Below the pieces are notes generated by a model. That model was not told the DNA's origin, ran no database searches, and saw nothing but the letters and a program-made list of their open reading frames with translations. A stretch of DNA of 64,000 bases from NCBI RefSeq assembly GCF_010686705.1, contig NZ_JAAGWY010000001.1, positions 1,364,001-1,428,000 of the forward strand, in the 5' to 3' direction. This document shows positions 1 through 8,569 of this stretch, one piece after another. This stretch comes from Leifsonia tongyongensis. GTDB taxonomy: Bacteria; Actinomycetota; Actinomycetes; Actinomycetales; Microbacteriaceae. Numbering within the stretch: position 1 is the stretch's first letter; each line of letters starts with the position of its first letter. Position numbers and translations under genes: made by a program.

Positions 1-533
1 AGGTCGAGGGCGAGGCGCACGATCGACCGCCCGGCGCTCGAGATGCCGGTGCGGTTCTTCACGCCCCGGGACGTGCGCGATGCCACCTGGAAGAGTCGTT
101 CCAGTTCGCTGCTGACGGTTCCGGATGCGCGTGCGGCGTCGAGCGCACGCCGCACCTGCCCGGCGATCTCGCCTTCGCCGACGACCACGGACTCGAGTCC
201 GCTGGAGACAGCGAAGAGGTGCTCGGCGACGCCTTCGTCGACGATGACGGCACTGGATGCACGCAGCTCGCGCGCATCCACGCCCGATGCCGCGCTGACC
301 GCCTCGATGATGGTCTCAGCCGCGGCCGAACCGGCGTCGGATTCCGCACCCGCTGCCTCGACGTCGACATCGAGGTAGGCCTCGAAGCGGTTGCAGGTCG
401 CGAGCACGACGGTTCCGCTGAAGAGTTCGGTGTTCTCCGAGAGGGCGGCGGTGACTGCTGCCGCATGCCGCTCCAGCCGGTCGAGGAGGTCGAAACCGGC
501 GGTGCGGTGACTCGAGGTGAAGCAGAGAAGCAC
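1..533 (-). CDS. hemA: Glutamyl-tRNA reductase, N-terminal part (cut by window edge)
   Basis: This enzyme reduces glutamyl-tRNA(Glu) to glutamate-1-semialdehyde, the first committed step of C5 heme synthesis, in the cytoplasm with NADPH. About 177 residues are visible; the C-terminus lies left of the window. The N-terminal catalytic domain shows VLATCNRFE with the thioester-forming cysteine at about residue 47, and [22 protein letters not shown], the family's conserved G-E-x-x-I region. I chose the GTG at 533 because the protein starts with the family's usual short strand and a TAGGCT box sits six bases upstream, with no Shine-Dalgarno. It is divergent from hemE, and its product feeds hemL in the same window. 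Identification is firm; the missing half cannot be checked. Confidence 0.93.
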   Translation of the reverse strand, partial: MLLCFTSSHRTAGFDLLDRLERHAAAVTAALSENTELFSGTVVLATCNRFEAYLDVDVEAAGAESDAGSAAAETIIEAVSAASGVDARELRASSAVIVDEGVAEHLFAVSSGLESVVVGEGEIAGQVRRALDAARASGTVSSELERLFQVASRTSRGVKNRTGISSAGRSIVRLALD

Positions 534-539
534 GAGGGA

Positions 540-545
540 AGCCTA
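540..545 (-). promoter_or_regulatory. Leaderless -10 box of hemA
   Basis: TAGGCT on the minus strand is separated by six bases from the hemA GTG, so the predicted transcript begins at or next to the start codon. Confidence 0.7.
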
Positions 546-630
546 CGCTTGCCCGGCGGCATCCTCGAATCGAGATGCCGCAGGATGACCCCCGAGCAGC
601 ATCTTCAGATTGGTTTGACAGAATCGGGGG

Positions 631-1782
631 GTGAATACGCTCGCTCCGGCCCACCCGCTCAGCTCCGGCACGACCGCCTCGTCGCGGCTGATCGGCGCCT
701 ACCAGGGCACCAGGCAGCCGGTCACGCCGGTGTGGTTCATGCGGCAGGCGGGGCGTTCGCTTCCCGAGTACCGGGAGCTCCGGGTCGGCACGCGCATGCT
801 CGACGCCTGCCTCGATCCCGCGCTCGCGAGCGAGATCACCTTGCAGCCAGTACGCCGGCACGGGGTCGACGCCGCCATCTTCTTCAGCGACATCGTCATC
901 CCGCTGCGCCTGGCAGGCGTGGATGTCGACATCGTCCCCGGCAAGGGTCCCGTGCTGAGCGCCCCCGTTCGCACGGCTGCGGATGTGGATGCGCTCACCG
1001 CGGTCGACCCCGCCTCCCTGGACGCGACGGCTTTCGCTCCCATCATCGAGGCCGTGCGCCTGACGACCGCGGAACTCGCGACGCTCGGCACCGGCGACAC
1101 CCCTCTCATCGGTTTCGCGGGTGCGCCGTTCACCCTGGCCGCCTACCTCGTCGAGGGCGGTCCGTCGAAGGACCACATCCGTGCCAGGACGATGATGCAC
1201 GCCGATCCCGGCGCGTGGGCGCGCCTGATGGACTGGACGGCCGATGTCACCGGGGCGTTCCTGCGCACGCAGGTCCTCGCCGGGGCGAGCGCCGCTCAGC
1301 TGTTCGACTCCTGGGCGGGCGCCCTCTCGCTCGACGACTATGTGACCCACGTGGCGCCCGCATCCGCTCGCGCGCTCTCGCACGTGCGCGACCTGACGTT
1401 CGAGGTTCCGGCGGCTGAGCTCACCGAGGGTGACGACGCGCTCCTGCCGACGTCGCGGAACGTGCCGATCGTCCACTTCGGCGTCGGGACCGGCGAGCTG
1501 CTGAAGGCCATGCACGAGATCGGCGCCGACGTGGTCGGGGTCGACTACCGGGTGCCCCTCGACGAGGCGAGTCGCCGGCTCGGGCATGTGGTCCCGGTGC
1601 AGGGCAACGTCGACCCGGCGATGCTCGACGCGCCGTGGCCTGTGCTCGAAGCGCACGTCCTCGATGTGCTCGGGCGTGGCGCGAGCGCGCCGTCGCACGT
1701 GCTCAATCTGGGCCACGGCGTTCCCCCGGACACCGACCCCGCCGTGCTCACCCGGCTCGTGGAGTTCGTCCATGGGCTCTGA
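631..1782 (+). CDS. hemE: Uroporphyrinogen decarboxylase
   Basis: HemE removes four carboxyl groups from uroporphyrinogen III to give coproporphyrinogen III, the branch point substrate for the coproporphyrin-dependent heme route used by the downstream genes. The 383-residue protein has the family N-terminal signature [13 protein letters not shown], the second signature region around [16 protein letters not shown], and [12 protein letters not shown] near the C-terminus. The GTG at 631 is the only start that keeps the usual N-terminus; a run of five Gs directly before it is too close to be an ideal ribosome site. It is the first gene of a run with overlapping junctions: its last codons overlap the start of the oxidase gene by 11 bases, so translational coupling is likely. 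Confidence 0.95.
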   Translation: MNTLAPAHPLSSGTTASSRLIGAYQGTRQPVTPVWFMRQAGRSLPEYRELRVGTRMLDACLDPALASEITLQPVRRHGVDAAIFFSDIVIPLRLAGVDVDIVPGKGPVLSAPVRTAADVDALTAVDPASLDATAFAPIIEAVRLTTAELATLGTGDTPLIGFAGAPFTLAAYLVEGGPSKDHIRARTMMHADPGAWARLMDWTADVTGAFLRTQVLAGASAAQLFDSWAGALSLDDYVTHVAPASARALSHVRDLTFEVPAAELTEGDDALLPTSRNVPIVHFGVGTGELLKAMHEIGADVVGVDYRVPLDEASRRLGHVVPVQGNVDPAMLDAPWPVLEAHVLDVLGRGASAPSHVLNLGHGVPPDTDPAVLTRLVEFVHGL

Positions 1783-3451
1783 GCCGGGCGCGGCGCCTGC
1801 GGGCGCCGCGGGCGCCGCAGGCGGCGAGAAGGCGGGCGGTGCGGCAGCCGGCGAGCCGCGTCGCGACGACCTCCGGCATGCGATCGACGCGCCGGCCACG
1901 CGGGTGGTCGTCGTCGGCGGCGGCATCGCTGGTCTCGTGGTGGCGCGGGAGTGCTCGCGGCCCGGGTTCGAGGTGACCGTGGTCGACGCGGCGGATCGCG
2001 TAGGCGGCTCGGTCGCGAGCATCGTGGTCGACGGCATCACCGTCGATGCGGGTGCCGAGAGCTTCGCGACCAGGGGCGGCCATGTGGGCGAGCTCATCGA
2101 CGAGCTCGGTCTCGCCGACCTGGTCGTGCAGCCGAACCCCGAGGGGGCGTGGGTGCGCTTGCCGTCGGGAACCGTCCCTCTTCCGAAGGCCGGCCTGCTC
2201 GGCATCCCGAGCTCCCCGCTCGCCGCCGACGTGGTGCGCGCGATCGGGTGGGCGGGCGCGTGGCGTGCGTACCTGGATCGGATCCTGCCCGTGCTGACGA
2301 TCGGGCAGGAGCGCAGTCTCGGCACGCTCGTTCGCAAGCGGATGGGCGCCCGCGTGCTCCAGAGGCTCGTCGCCCCTGTCGCCACCGGGGTCTACTCCGC
2401 CCAGCCGGACGACCTCGACATCGCGGTCGTCGCCCCCGGCCTGAACGCAGCGCTGACCCGTCAGGGTTCGTTGTCCGGAGCGGTCGCCGAGTTGCGCTCG
2501 AACGCCAGGGCGGGCAGCGCCGTCGGCGGCCTGCGCGGAGGCATGTGGATGCTCGCCCGGGCGCTTGAGACGGCGGTCACGGATCGAGGCGGGCGCGTGC
2601 TCACCGGCGTGGGCGTGGCGTCCGTCGAACGGTTCGACGCCGACGCCGACGCTGACGCCGGCGCCGGCGCCCCAGAGGAGGGCCACGCCGACGTGGCCGA
2701 GCCCGTCAGCGCCGCAACGGCCGTCGATGGGGATGCCGTCACCGGCGCCGAGGCAAGCGCACAACCGACCCAGGACCCTCGCTGGACCGTTCGCCTCGGC
2801 GACGGCCGCACACTCCCCGCCGATGTCGTCGTGATCGCCGCTCCCGCTGCCACGTCGCTGGCCCTGCTGTCCGCCGCATCCGCTGAGCTCGCCTCGCTCG
2901 GCACGCTCGAATGGCCGGATGCGTCCAGCGTCGAACTCGTCACCCTCGTCATCGACGACGCGGCCCTCGACTCCGCTCCACGCGGAACCGGCGTGCTCGT
3001 CGCCGACCTTCCCGGCACGGGTGTCACGGCGAAAGCGATGACGCATTCCACAGCGAAGTGGGCGTGGCTGGCTGACGTCACCGCAGGGCGGCACGTGGTG
3101 CGCCTGTCGTACGGAAGGGCCGGTCAGGCGAGCGAGACCGAAGGCCTCGACGACGCGGAGCTGCGCGCGCTCGCGGTCAGGGACGCATCCGCTCTCCTGA
3201 ATATTCCGATCTCGGAATCCGTCGTGACGGGGTTCGCCCGGACGACCTGGACGAACGCCCTTCCCTACGCGGCGCTGGGCGAACGGGAACGGATCGACGC
3301 GGTCCGCACCGCGGTCGAAGGGATGACCGGCATCGAAGTGACCGGGTCGTGGCTGACCGGCACCGGCCTTGCATCCGTCATTCCGGATGCAAAGGAGGCG
3401 GCCCAGCGCGTTCGGGGTCTACGCTGGAAAGAACTGACCGAGAATCTCTGA
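1772..3451 (+). CDS. hemY: Coproporphyrinogen/protoporphyrinogen oxidase (HemY/CgoX type)
   Basis: This FAD enzyme oxidises coproporphyrinogen III to coproporphyrin III in the Gram-positive pathway. The Rossmann motif [16 protein letters not shown] lies near residue 45-60, and a C-terminal FAD-binding stretch ([12 protein letters not shown]) closes the protein. At 559 residues it is longer than usual because of two low-complexity additions: an Ala/Gly-rich N-terminal tail of about 42 residues before the Rossmann fold, and an Asp/Ala/Gly-rich insert around residues 290-330 encoded by GACGCCGACGC repeats near 2637-2670. The ATG at 1772 overlaps the end of hemE; a later start would be needed if the tail is not translated. 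The downstream hemQ supports the CgoX assignment over the aerobic protoporphyrin role. Confidence 0.9.
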   Translation: MGSEPGAAPAGAAGAAGGEKAGGAAAGEPRRDDLRHAIDAPATRVVVVGGGIAGLVVARECSRPGFEVTVVDAADRVGGSVASIVVDGITVDAGAESFATRGGHVGELIDELGLADLVVQPNPEGAWVRLPSGTVPLPKAGLLGIPSSPLAADVVRAIGWAGAWRAYLDRILPVLTIGQERSLGTLVRKRMGARVLQRLVAPVATGVYSAQPDDLDIAVVAPGLNAALTRQGSLSGAVAELRSNARAGSAVGGLRGGMWMLARALETAVTDRGGRVLTGVGVASVERFDADADADAGAGAPEEGHADVAEPVSAATAVDGDAVTGAEASAQPTQDPRWTVRLGDGRTLPADVVVIAAPAATSLALLSAASAELASLGTLEWPDASSVELVTLVIDDAALDSAPRGTGVLVADLPGTGVTAKAMTHSTAKWAWLADVTAGRHVVRLSYGRAGQASETEGLDDAELRALAVRDASALLNIPISESVVTGFARTTWTNALPYAALGERERIDAVRTAVEGMTGIEVTGSWLTGTGLASVIPDAKEAAQRVRGLRWKELTENL

Positions 3452-3466
3452 CGAACGGGGCGTTCA

Positions 3467-3940
3467 ATGCGGGGAAAGCTTCTATTCGTTGCCGGTGCGG
3501 CAGTGGGCTACGTGCTGGGTGCACGTGCCGGCCGCAAGCGGTACGAGCAGATCAAGTCGGCTGCGACGAAGGTGTGGGAGACGCCGGGCATCCAGAAGCA
3601 GGTGAACGCCGTCGAGGACTATGCCGCGGCACGGTTCGGTGAGCTCCCCGGCGCGCTGTTCGAAGGCACGAAGAAGGTCGTGACCCAGGTCGTCAACCGG
3701 GCACAGGCCGCCCAGAAGCAGAACGCGGCGAACCGGGCGCCCAGTGCACCGCCTGCGCCCACGCGCTCGTACACCTCGTCGGTGACGATCGCCGCGCCGC
3801 CGGACGAGGAGACGGCCAACGCGCCCGTCACACCGCCTTCGGCTGCGGCGAGCAAGCCGGCAGCCTCCGGCGGGGGCGCGAAGAAGCGCAAGTCGACCGC
3901 GTCTGACGACATCGACGAGGCCGACGACGCCGGAGCGTGA
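3467..3940 (+). CDS. Small membrane-anchored coiled protein, YtxH-like
   Basis: This 157-residue protein starts MRGKLLFVAGAAVGYVLGARAGRK: one short membrane segment with small residues followed by a basic stretch, then a helical region (about residues 25-85) and a Pro/Ala/Ser-rich, low-complexity tail ending in an acidic run. That layout is common to actinobacterial YtxH/DUF-type envelope proteins whose role is unknown. It begins 15 bases after the oxidase stop and precedes two other small membrane proteins, so it probably belongs to the heme transcription unit. No enzymatic motif is visible. A membrane-tethering role near the heme enzymes is only a guess from position. Confidence 0.75.
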   Translation: MRGKLLFVAGAAVGYVLGARAGRKRYEQIKSAATKVWETPGIQKQVNAVEDYAAARFGELPGALFEGTKKVVTQVVNRAQAAQKQNAANRAPSAPPAPTRSYTSSVTIAAPPDEETANAPVTPPSAAASKPAASGGGAKKRKSTASDDIDEADDAGA

Positions 3941-3970
3941 GCGTGCTCGGCGAGAGGACGGTGACGATCG

Positions 3971-4384
3971 ATGACTGACGACGACGGCGTGAAGGCCAGG
4001 CGTTCGCTGTTCCAGCTGATCGCCGACCTGCCGGCCCTCTTCGTAGCGCTCCTCAAAGCGGAGCTCGCCCAGCTCAAAGAGGAGCTGACGACGAAGGCGA
4101 AGTATGCCGGTGTCGGCATAGGGTTGTTCGCGTTCGCTGCAGGGCTGGGCTTCTTCGCGCTCGGCTGCCTGGTCGCCGCGGCGATCCTCGGGCTCGCACT
4201 GGTCCTCCCCGGCTGGGCGTCGGCTCTGATCGTCTTCGGCGGTCTGCTTCTCATCGCCGCCGTTCTGGCGCTCATCGGTGTGCAGTCCCTGAAGAGGATG
4301 GACGGCGCCGCTCCGCAGAAGACGATTGCGAGCATCCAGGAAGACGTCGAGGCCGTCAAGGGGATGGGCCGCTATGACAACTGA
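3971..4384 (+). CDS. Phage-holin-superfamily III / DUF1469 membrane protein
   Basis: This is a 137-residue actinobacterial DUF1469 (putative phage-holin superfamily) protein. An amphipathic N-terminal helix (residues 10-40, rich in Leu, Lys and Glu) is followed by two hydrophobic segments at about 45-75 and 80-105, then a charged tail. The name 'holin' comes from family annotation and does not mean a phage origin here; base use matches its neighbours. The gene is framed by a YtxH-like protein and a DUF3618 protein, a trio seen together in many actinobacteria. Its last codons overlap the ATG of the next gene (CTATGACAACTGA), which argues for coupled translation. Confidence 0.8.
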   Translation: MTDDDGVKARRSLFQLIADLPALFVALLKAELAQLKEELTTKAKYAGVGIGLFAFAAGLGFFALGCLVAAAILGLALVLPGWASALIVFGGLLLIAAVLALIGVQSLKRMDGAAPQKTIASIQEDVEAVKGMGRYDN

Positions 4385-4607
4385 TGCGAGCGACGTCGAG
4401 AAGGCCCGCGCCGATCTGGCCGCGACCCTCGAGGCCATCGAAGACAAGCTGAACCTGCCGAAGCAGGCGCGCCTCGCGGTCGACCGGGCGCGTCGCCGCG
4501 TCCAGGGCCTGCGCGAGAACCCGACGGCGCTCGTGGCCGTGGCCGCCGTTGCGGCCGTCCTCATCGGAGGTGCTGTGTGGCTCATCGTCAGGGTCGCCCG
4601 AAAGTAG
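4374..4607 (+). CDS. DUF3618 small membrane protein
   Basis: This 77-residue protein carries the DUF3618 layout: an N-terminal charged helix with VEKARADLAATLEAIEDKLN, a basic linker with VDRARRRVQGLRENP, then one C-terminal transmembrane segment ending in RVARK. Its ATG overlaps the last codons of the DUF1469 gene by 11 bases. The function of the family is not known. Together the three small proteins at 3467-4607 insert about 1.1 kb of envelope-type genes between the porphyrinogen oxidase and hemQ, which is worth noting because both flanking enzymes act on porphyrins that partition to membranes. Confidence 0.85.
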   Translation: MTTDASDVEKARADLAATLEAIEDKLNLPKQARLAVDRARRRVQGLRENPTALVAVAAVAAVLIGGAVWLIVRVARK

Positions 4608-4664
4608 AGCGAGGCGTCTACCGCGCTTTTGGCGCTCACAGGATTGCGAGAGAGACTGTGGGGT

Positions 4665-5387
4665 ATGACTAACCCGGCTGCCTTCGAGGCAGGAGAGAGC
4701 ACCCCTGTCGACAGCCCGAGCGGATTCACTCTGTGGGCTGTTCTCCGTCGCGATCCCGCCCGACCCGACGACCTCGACGGCACCGATGTGCCGCGCGCGG
4801 TGCAGGAGCTCGAGGGCGTCATCGCCGACATCGAGCTCGAGAACGTGACGACCCGCGGGCTGTACGACGTCTCGGGGCTGCGCGCCGACGCCGACGTCAT
4901 GATCTGGCTCCACGGCCCCGACGCGCAGGCCCTGCAGTGGGGGCTCCGCCAGCTGCGTCGCACCCGGCTCCTCAAGGCGCTGCTCCCGACGTGGAACGCG
5001 ATGGGCGTTCACCGCGACGCCGAGTTCAACAAATCGCATGTGCCCGGTTTCCTCCGCGGCGTCGAGCCGAAGGAATGGCTGACGGTCTACCCGTTCGTGC
5101 GCAGCTACGACTGGTACCTGCTTCCCGACGAGGAACGCAGCCGGATGCTCGCCGAGCACGGTCGCAAGGGGGCCGCGTTCCGGTCGGTGATCGCCAACAC
5201 CGTCGCCTCGTTCGCGCTCGGCGACTACGAGTGGATCCTTCCCCTCGAATCGGATCAGCTCGTCGACCTCGTCGACCTGATGCGCGACCTCCGCCAGACG
5301 GACGCGCGGATGCACGTTCGCGAAGAGGTGCCCTTCTTCACCGGACGCCGGGTCGCCCCAGCCGAACTCGTGGAGGTCTTGCAGTGA
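4665..5387 (+). CDS. hemQ: Coproheme decarboxylase (chlorite-dismutase family)
   Basis: HemQ (ChdC) converts coproheme to protoheme by two peroxide-dependent oxidative decarboxylations, the last step of the coproporphyrin-dependent route. The 240-residue protein has the actinobacterial family core YPFVRSYDWYLLPDEERSRML, containing the conserved tyrosines, followed by AEHGRKG with the candidate heme-ligand histidine. I chose the ATG at 4665 (MTNPAAF), with GAGAGA about eight bases upstream, over an in-frame TTG at 4629. The stop overlaps the hemH GTG in GTGA, so HemQ and ferrochelatase are translationally coupled. This gene is the main evidence that the window uses the Gram-positive rather than the classical heme branch. 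Confidence 0.94.
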   Translation: MTNPAAFEAGESTPVDSPSGFTLWAVLRRDPARPDDLDGTDVPRAVQELEGVIADIELENVTTRGLYDVSGLRADADVMIWLHGPDAQALQWGLRQLRRTRLLKALLPTWNAMGVHRDAEFNKSHVPGFLRGVEPKEWLTVYPFVRSYDWYLLPDEERSRMLAEHGRKGAAFRSVIANTVASFALGDYEWILPLESDQLVDLVDLMRDLRQTDARMHVREEVPFFTGRRVAPAELVEVLQ

Positions 5388-6559
5388 CCGAAGCGCTGAC
5401 GCGCGTTCTCGGGGCGACGGATGCCGCGGCGGCCGGCCCGGAATACGTCACCGAACCCGTGGCGTACGACGCCATCCTCCTCGCCGGCTTCGGCGGTCCT
5501 GAAGGCCAGGACGACGTCATCCCGTTCCTCCGCAATGTGACGCGTGGCCGGGGCATCCCCGAGGAGCGCCTCGAAGAGGTCGCGCACCACTATCGCCATT
5601 TCGGCGGCGTGAGCCCGATCAACGACCAGAACCGCGAGCTGAAGGCGGCACTCGAAGCCGAACTCGCATCACGGGGCATCGATCTGCCTGTGCTGTGGGG
5701 CAACCGCAACTGGGATCCGTACCTGCGTGACGCTCTCACCGAGGCGAACGAGCGCGGTCTCTCGAAGCTGCTCGCGATCGCCACCAGCGCATACTCCTCC
5801 TATTCGAGCTGCCGCCAGTATCGCGAAGACTTCGCCCTGGCCCTTCAGGAGACCGGGCTGCAGGGGACCGTCCAGATCGACAAGGTCCGCCAGTTCTTCG
5901 ACCATCCCGGCTTCGTCACCCCGTTCGTCGAGGGTGTCCGCCGGGCACTCGACGAGGTGCGGGAGCGCGTGCCGGGTATCGACCCGGCGACCGAGGTCGA
6001 ACTGCTGTTCACTACTCACAGCATCCCGTCGGTGGACGCGGAGAAGTCGGGCCCGTCCGATCGCGGTTTCGGCGCGGGCGGCGCGTATGCCGCGCAGCAC
6101 CTCGCCGTCGCCGAAGTCGTCGTGCACGAGGCCGGCGCCGGCCAGGTGCCCTGGCGTCTGGTCTACCAGTCGCGGAGCGGGCCGCCCAGCATGCCGTGGC
6201 TGGAGCCGGACATCAACGACGCCATCGCTGAACTTCCCGCCGCGGGCATCCGCGCCGTGATCATCGTTCCGATCGGCTTCGTCAGCGACCACATGGAGGT
6301 CCTCTGGGATCTCGACAACGAGGCGATGGAGACGTCCGAACAGAACGGCCTCGTGGCCGTGCGGGTACCGACACCGGGCGTGCACCACGCCTACGTCTCG
6401 GGTCTGGTCGATCTCGTGCTCGAGCGCCGCGACGGTGTGCCGGTCGAGGACCGCCCTGCGATGACTGAGCTCGGGCCGTGGTACGACGTCTGCCGGCCCG
6501 GGTGCTGCGAGAACACGAGGCTCGGGTTCAGGCCGGCCGTGGCGGGGGTCGCGCCGTGA
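5384..6559 (+). CDS. hemH: Ferrochelatase (coproporphyrin ferrochelatase)
   Basis: HemH/CpfC inserts Fe2+ into coproporphyrin III, producing the substrate of the neighbouring HemQ. The 391-residue protein contains LAGFGGPEGQDDVIPFLRNV at the N-terminus and the conserved metal-site histidine region FTTHSIPSVD near the middle, with PIGFVSDHMEVLWDLD downstream. A C-terminal CRPGCCEN plus an internal SSCRQYRED cysteine fit the four ligands of the [2Fe-2S] cluster found in many actinobacterial ferrochelatases. The GTG start is within a GTGA overlap with the hemQ stop, and the stop overlaps the hemC start in the same way. A 35-residue N-terminal extension precedes the catalytic domain. Confidence 0.95.
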   Translation: MTEALTRVLGATDAAAAGPEYVTEPVAYDAILLAGFGGPEGQDDVIPFLRNVTRGRGIPEERLEEVAHHYRHFGGVSPINDQNRELKAALEAELASRGIDLPVLWGNRNWDPYLRDALTEANERGLSKLLAIATSAYSSYSSCRQYREDFALALQETGLQGTVQIDKVRQFFDHPGFVTPFVEGVRRALDEVRERVPGIDPATEVELLFTTHSIPSVDAEKSGPSDRGFGAGGAYAAQHLAVAEVVVHEAGAGQVPWRLVYQSRSGPPSMPWLEPDINDAIAELPAAGIRAVIIVPIGFVSDHMEVLWDLDNEAMETSEQNGLVAVRVPTPGVHHAYVSGLVDLVLERRDGVPVEDRPAMTELGPWYDVCRPGCCENTRLGFRPAVAGVAP

Positions 6560-7530
6560 GTGCCGCATCCGCTTCGGGCATCCTGCGCGTGGGAACGCGG
6601 GGGAGTGCGCTCGCCGTCGCACAGACGACCGTCGTGGCGAACGCGATCGCCAAGGCGAGCGGCAAGGATGTCGAGCTCGTGACAATCACGACGCAAGGCG
6701 ACACCTCGCGTGAGTCCCTGGCGTCGCTCGGGGGCACCGGCGTGTTCGCGAGTGCGTTGCGGGATGCGCTGCTCGCATCCGAATGCGACCTGATCGTGCA
6801 CTCGCTGAAAGACCTTCCGACGGGCGCGCATCCCGGCCTGGTCATCGGCGCGGTTCCCCGGCGGGCGGATGCGCGCGATGCGCTGTGCGCCGCCGAAGGG
6901 ATGACGCTGGACACGCTGCCCGAGGGCGCTCGGGTCGGCACGGGCTCACCCCGCCGCGTGGCGCAGCTGCTGTCACGTCGCCCCGACCTGCAGATCGCGG
7001 ATCTGCGCGGGAACGTCGACACGAGGCTCGGCCGGGTCACCGGTGGCGACCTCGATGCGGTCGTGCTGGCTGCGGCGGGCCTCGAGCGCCTCGGACGCGC
7101 CGACGCCATCACGGAATACTTCTCGCTGTCGGATGCTCCGACCGCCCCGGGTCAGGGAGCGCTGGCCATCGAGGTGCGCGCCGGTGACGAACGCGGTCAG
7201 GGCGCACTCGCCAAAGCGCTCGCATCCGTCGACCATGTGACCACGCACGCCGCGGTCACGGCAGAGCGCGACGTGCTGGCAGGCCTCGAAGCCGGATGCG
7301 CGGCCCCGATCGGCGCGCACGCCCAGATCGACGACGGCCTGTTCTTCCTGACGGCGACGGTCTACCGGCCCGACGGCACCGACCACCTCACGAGTTCGCA
7401 CGCGGCAACGCCGGACGGCATGAACGCCCGCGACCTCGCCGTCGCTGCGCACGACGTCGCGCAGCGGGTGGTGGCCGAACTGCTCGCGCTGGGCGCCGCC
7501 GACCTGGCACCCCTCGGGGGCATCCGATGA
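6556..7530 (+). CDS. hemC: Porphobilinogen deaminase (hydroxymethylbilane synthase)
   Basis: HemC polymerises four porphobilinogens into hydroxymethylbilane. The 324-residue protein shows LRVGTRGSALAVAQ at the N-terminus, the catalytic region HSLKDLPT, RVGTGSPRRVAQL and the conserved arginine loop IADLRGNVDTRL. The dipyrromethane-cofactor cysteine is Cys248 in GLEAGCAAPIGA. The gene starts with GTG inside a GTGA overlap with hemH and ends inside an ATGA overlap with hemD, so HemC and HemD, which act in sequence on an unstable intermediate, are tightly coupled. Length and motifs are standard for the family. Confidence 0.96.
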   Translation: MSAASASGILRVGTRGSALAVAQTTVVANAIAKASGKDVELVTITTQGDTSRESLASLGGTGVFASALRDALLASECDLIVHSLKDLPTGAHPGLVIGAVPRRADARDALCAAEGMTLDTLPEGARVGTGSPRRVAQLLSRRPDLQIADLRGNVDTRLGRVTGGDLDAVVLAAAGLERLGRADAITEYFSLSDAPTAPGQGALAIEVRAGDERGQGALAKALASVDHVTTHAAVTAERDVLAGLEAGCAAPIGAHAQIDDGLFFLTATVYRPDGTDHLTSSHAATPDGMNARDLAVAAHDVAQRVVAELLALGAADLAPLGGIR

Positions 7531-8351
7531 ACGCGGCGTCCGCATCCGGTTCGGCCCACGGCTCGGCTCGCGGGTCCGCATCGGCCAAGCCGCTCGCGGG
7601 CTGGCGCGTGCTGGTCCCCCGGGGAGGCCCCTGGGGCGACGCCGTCGCGGCCGACCTCCGCTCGAAAGGGGCGTCGCCGATCGTCGCGGCGATGATCAAC
7701 TTCGCCCCGACGGCCGACGCCCCCGCGCTGGATGCCGCCCTCACCTCGCTCGCGGCGGGCAGATTCGACTGGATGACCGTCACCAGTGCGACGACGGTGG
7801 ATGTCCTGAGCGCGCAGCGGGCCGTCGTGCCGCCGACGACGAAGGTCGCAGCGGTGGGGGAGACCACCGCGGCGGCGCTCACCGCCGCCGGGTACAAGGT
7901 CGACCTCGTGCCATCGGAGGAGAACTCCGCTCGCGGACTCCTTGCCGAATGGGAGGCCGCGACGCAGGGTGTCGTGCCTCTGCGCATCCTGACCCTGCGG
8001 TCCGAGATCGCGAAGCCGCTCCTCACCGAGGGGCTGCGCCGGATCGGCCATTCCGTCGAGTCCGTCGTGGCGTACCGCACGATCGGTGTGCCGGTGCCCG
8101 AGAACGTGGCCGCCGACGTGGCCGCCGGTGCCGTGCAGGCGATCCTCGTGACGAGCGGTTCCGTCGCGGAACAGGTGCAGCTGCAGCTCGGGCCGATACC
8201 CGAACAGACGCTGGTCGCCGCGATCGGGCCGCAGACGGCACGGGACGCGCGCGATTTCGGCCTTCGGGTCGACCTCATCGCCGAAGAACGCACCGCCGCG
8301 TCCCTCATCGACGCCGTCGCCGACGTCGCGCGCGCTCGCGCCGCCCACTGA
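7527..8351 (+). CDS. hemD: Uroporphyrinogen-III synthase
   Basis: HemD cyclises hydroxymethylbilane with inversion of ring D to give uroporphyrinogen III, the HemE substrate. The family is poorly conserved in sequence, but the bilobal layout is recognisable: GWRVLVPRGGPWGDAVAADL in the first lobe, WMTVTSATTVDVL, KVAAVGETTAAAL, and AILVTSGSVAEQV and AAIGPQTARDARDFG in the second. A 22-residue Ser/Ala/Gly-rich N-terminal tail precedes the fold. The ATG overlaps the hemC stop (ATGA). Position directly after hemC makes the call secure. The downstream 220 bases hold GC-rich tandem repeats and a hairpin, ending this transcription unit. Confidence 0.92.
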   Translation: MNAASASGSAHGSARGSASAKPLAGWRVLVPRGGPWGDAVAADLRSKGASPIVAAMINFAPTADAPALDAALTSLAAGRFDWMTVTSATTVDVLSAQRAVVPPTTKVAAVGETTAAALTAAGYKVDLVPSEENSARGLLAEWEAATQGVVPLRILTLRSEIAKPLLTEGLRRIGHSVESVVAYRTIGVPVPENVAADVAAGAVQAILVTSGSVAEQVQLQLGPIPEQTLVAAIGPQTARDARDFGLRVDLIAEERTAASLIDAVADVARARAAH

Positions 8352-8450
8352 CGCGCGCCGCGCTGACGCGCCGCGCACTGACGCGCCCCGCGCTGACGCG
8401 CCGCCCGCTGACGCGCGCGCCACTCACGCCCGCGTCGTCGTCGAACCTGC
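8352..8450. repeat. GC-rich short tandem repeats after hemD
   Basis: About five imperfect copies of CTGACGCGCCGCG with a period of roughly 14-15 bases directly follow the hemD stop. The end of hemD already contributes GCGCGC. No open frame with family resemblance is present. Confidence 0.7.
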
Positions 8451-8451
8451 G

Positions 8452-8511
8452 GTCGACTTGACTGTTGTGGTCGCTCTGCCGGTCGAATAACGACCACTGG
8501 CGCCAACTCGA
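8452..8511. repeat. Intergenic hairpin, family C copy 1
   Basis: GTGGTCG at 8466-8473 can pair with CGACCAC at 8491-8497, and GACTTG on the left partly pairs with CAACTC on the right. The left arm and loop (GACTTG, then GTGGTCGCT, then TG) align with the hairpin at 54163-54217, so the two are copies of one element; the second is far better paired. Confidence 0.6.
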
Positions 8512-8557
8512 GCCCGAGGCGGGAACGGAGCGCGGCGGATGCGGTGCGCGGGCCGCG

Positions 8558-8563
8558 TAGGCT
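8558..8563 (+). promoter_or_regulatory. Leaderless -10 box of hemB
   Basis: TAGGCT lies six bases before the hemB GTG, the same hexamer and spacing as at hemA, giving hemB-hemL a promoter separate from the hemE-hemD run. Confidence 0.7.
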
Positions 8564-8569
8564 TGGGCG

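Noticed and set aside
615-641. TTGACA followed 15 bases later by TACGCT as a hemE promoter
   Set aside because: The transcription start would fall inside hemE, after its only plausible start codon, so the match is probably chance.
316-2385. A 689-codon minus-strand open frame opposite hemE and the oxidase
   Set aside because: Composition is that of a shadow frame and both plus-strand genes have clear motifs.
3971-4384. Phage remnant suggested by a 'holin' family name
   Set aside because: No other phage genes are nearby, base use is native, and DUF1469 is a common chromosomal actinobacterial family.
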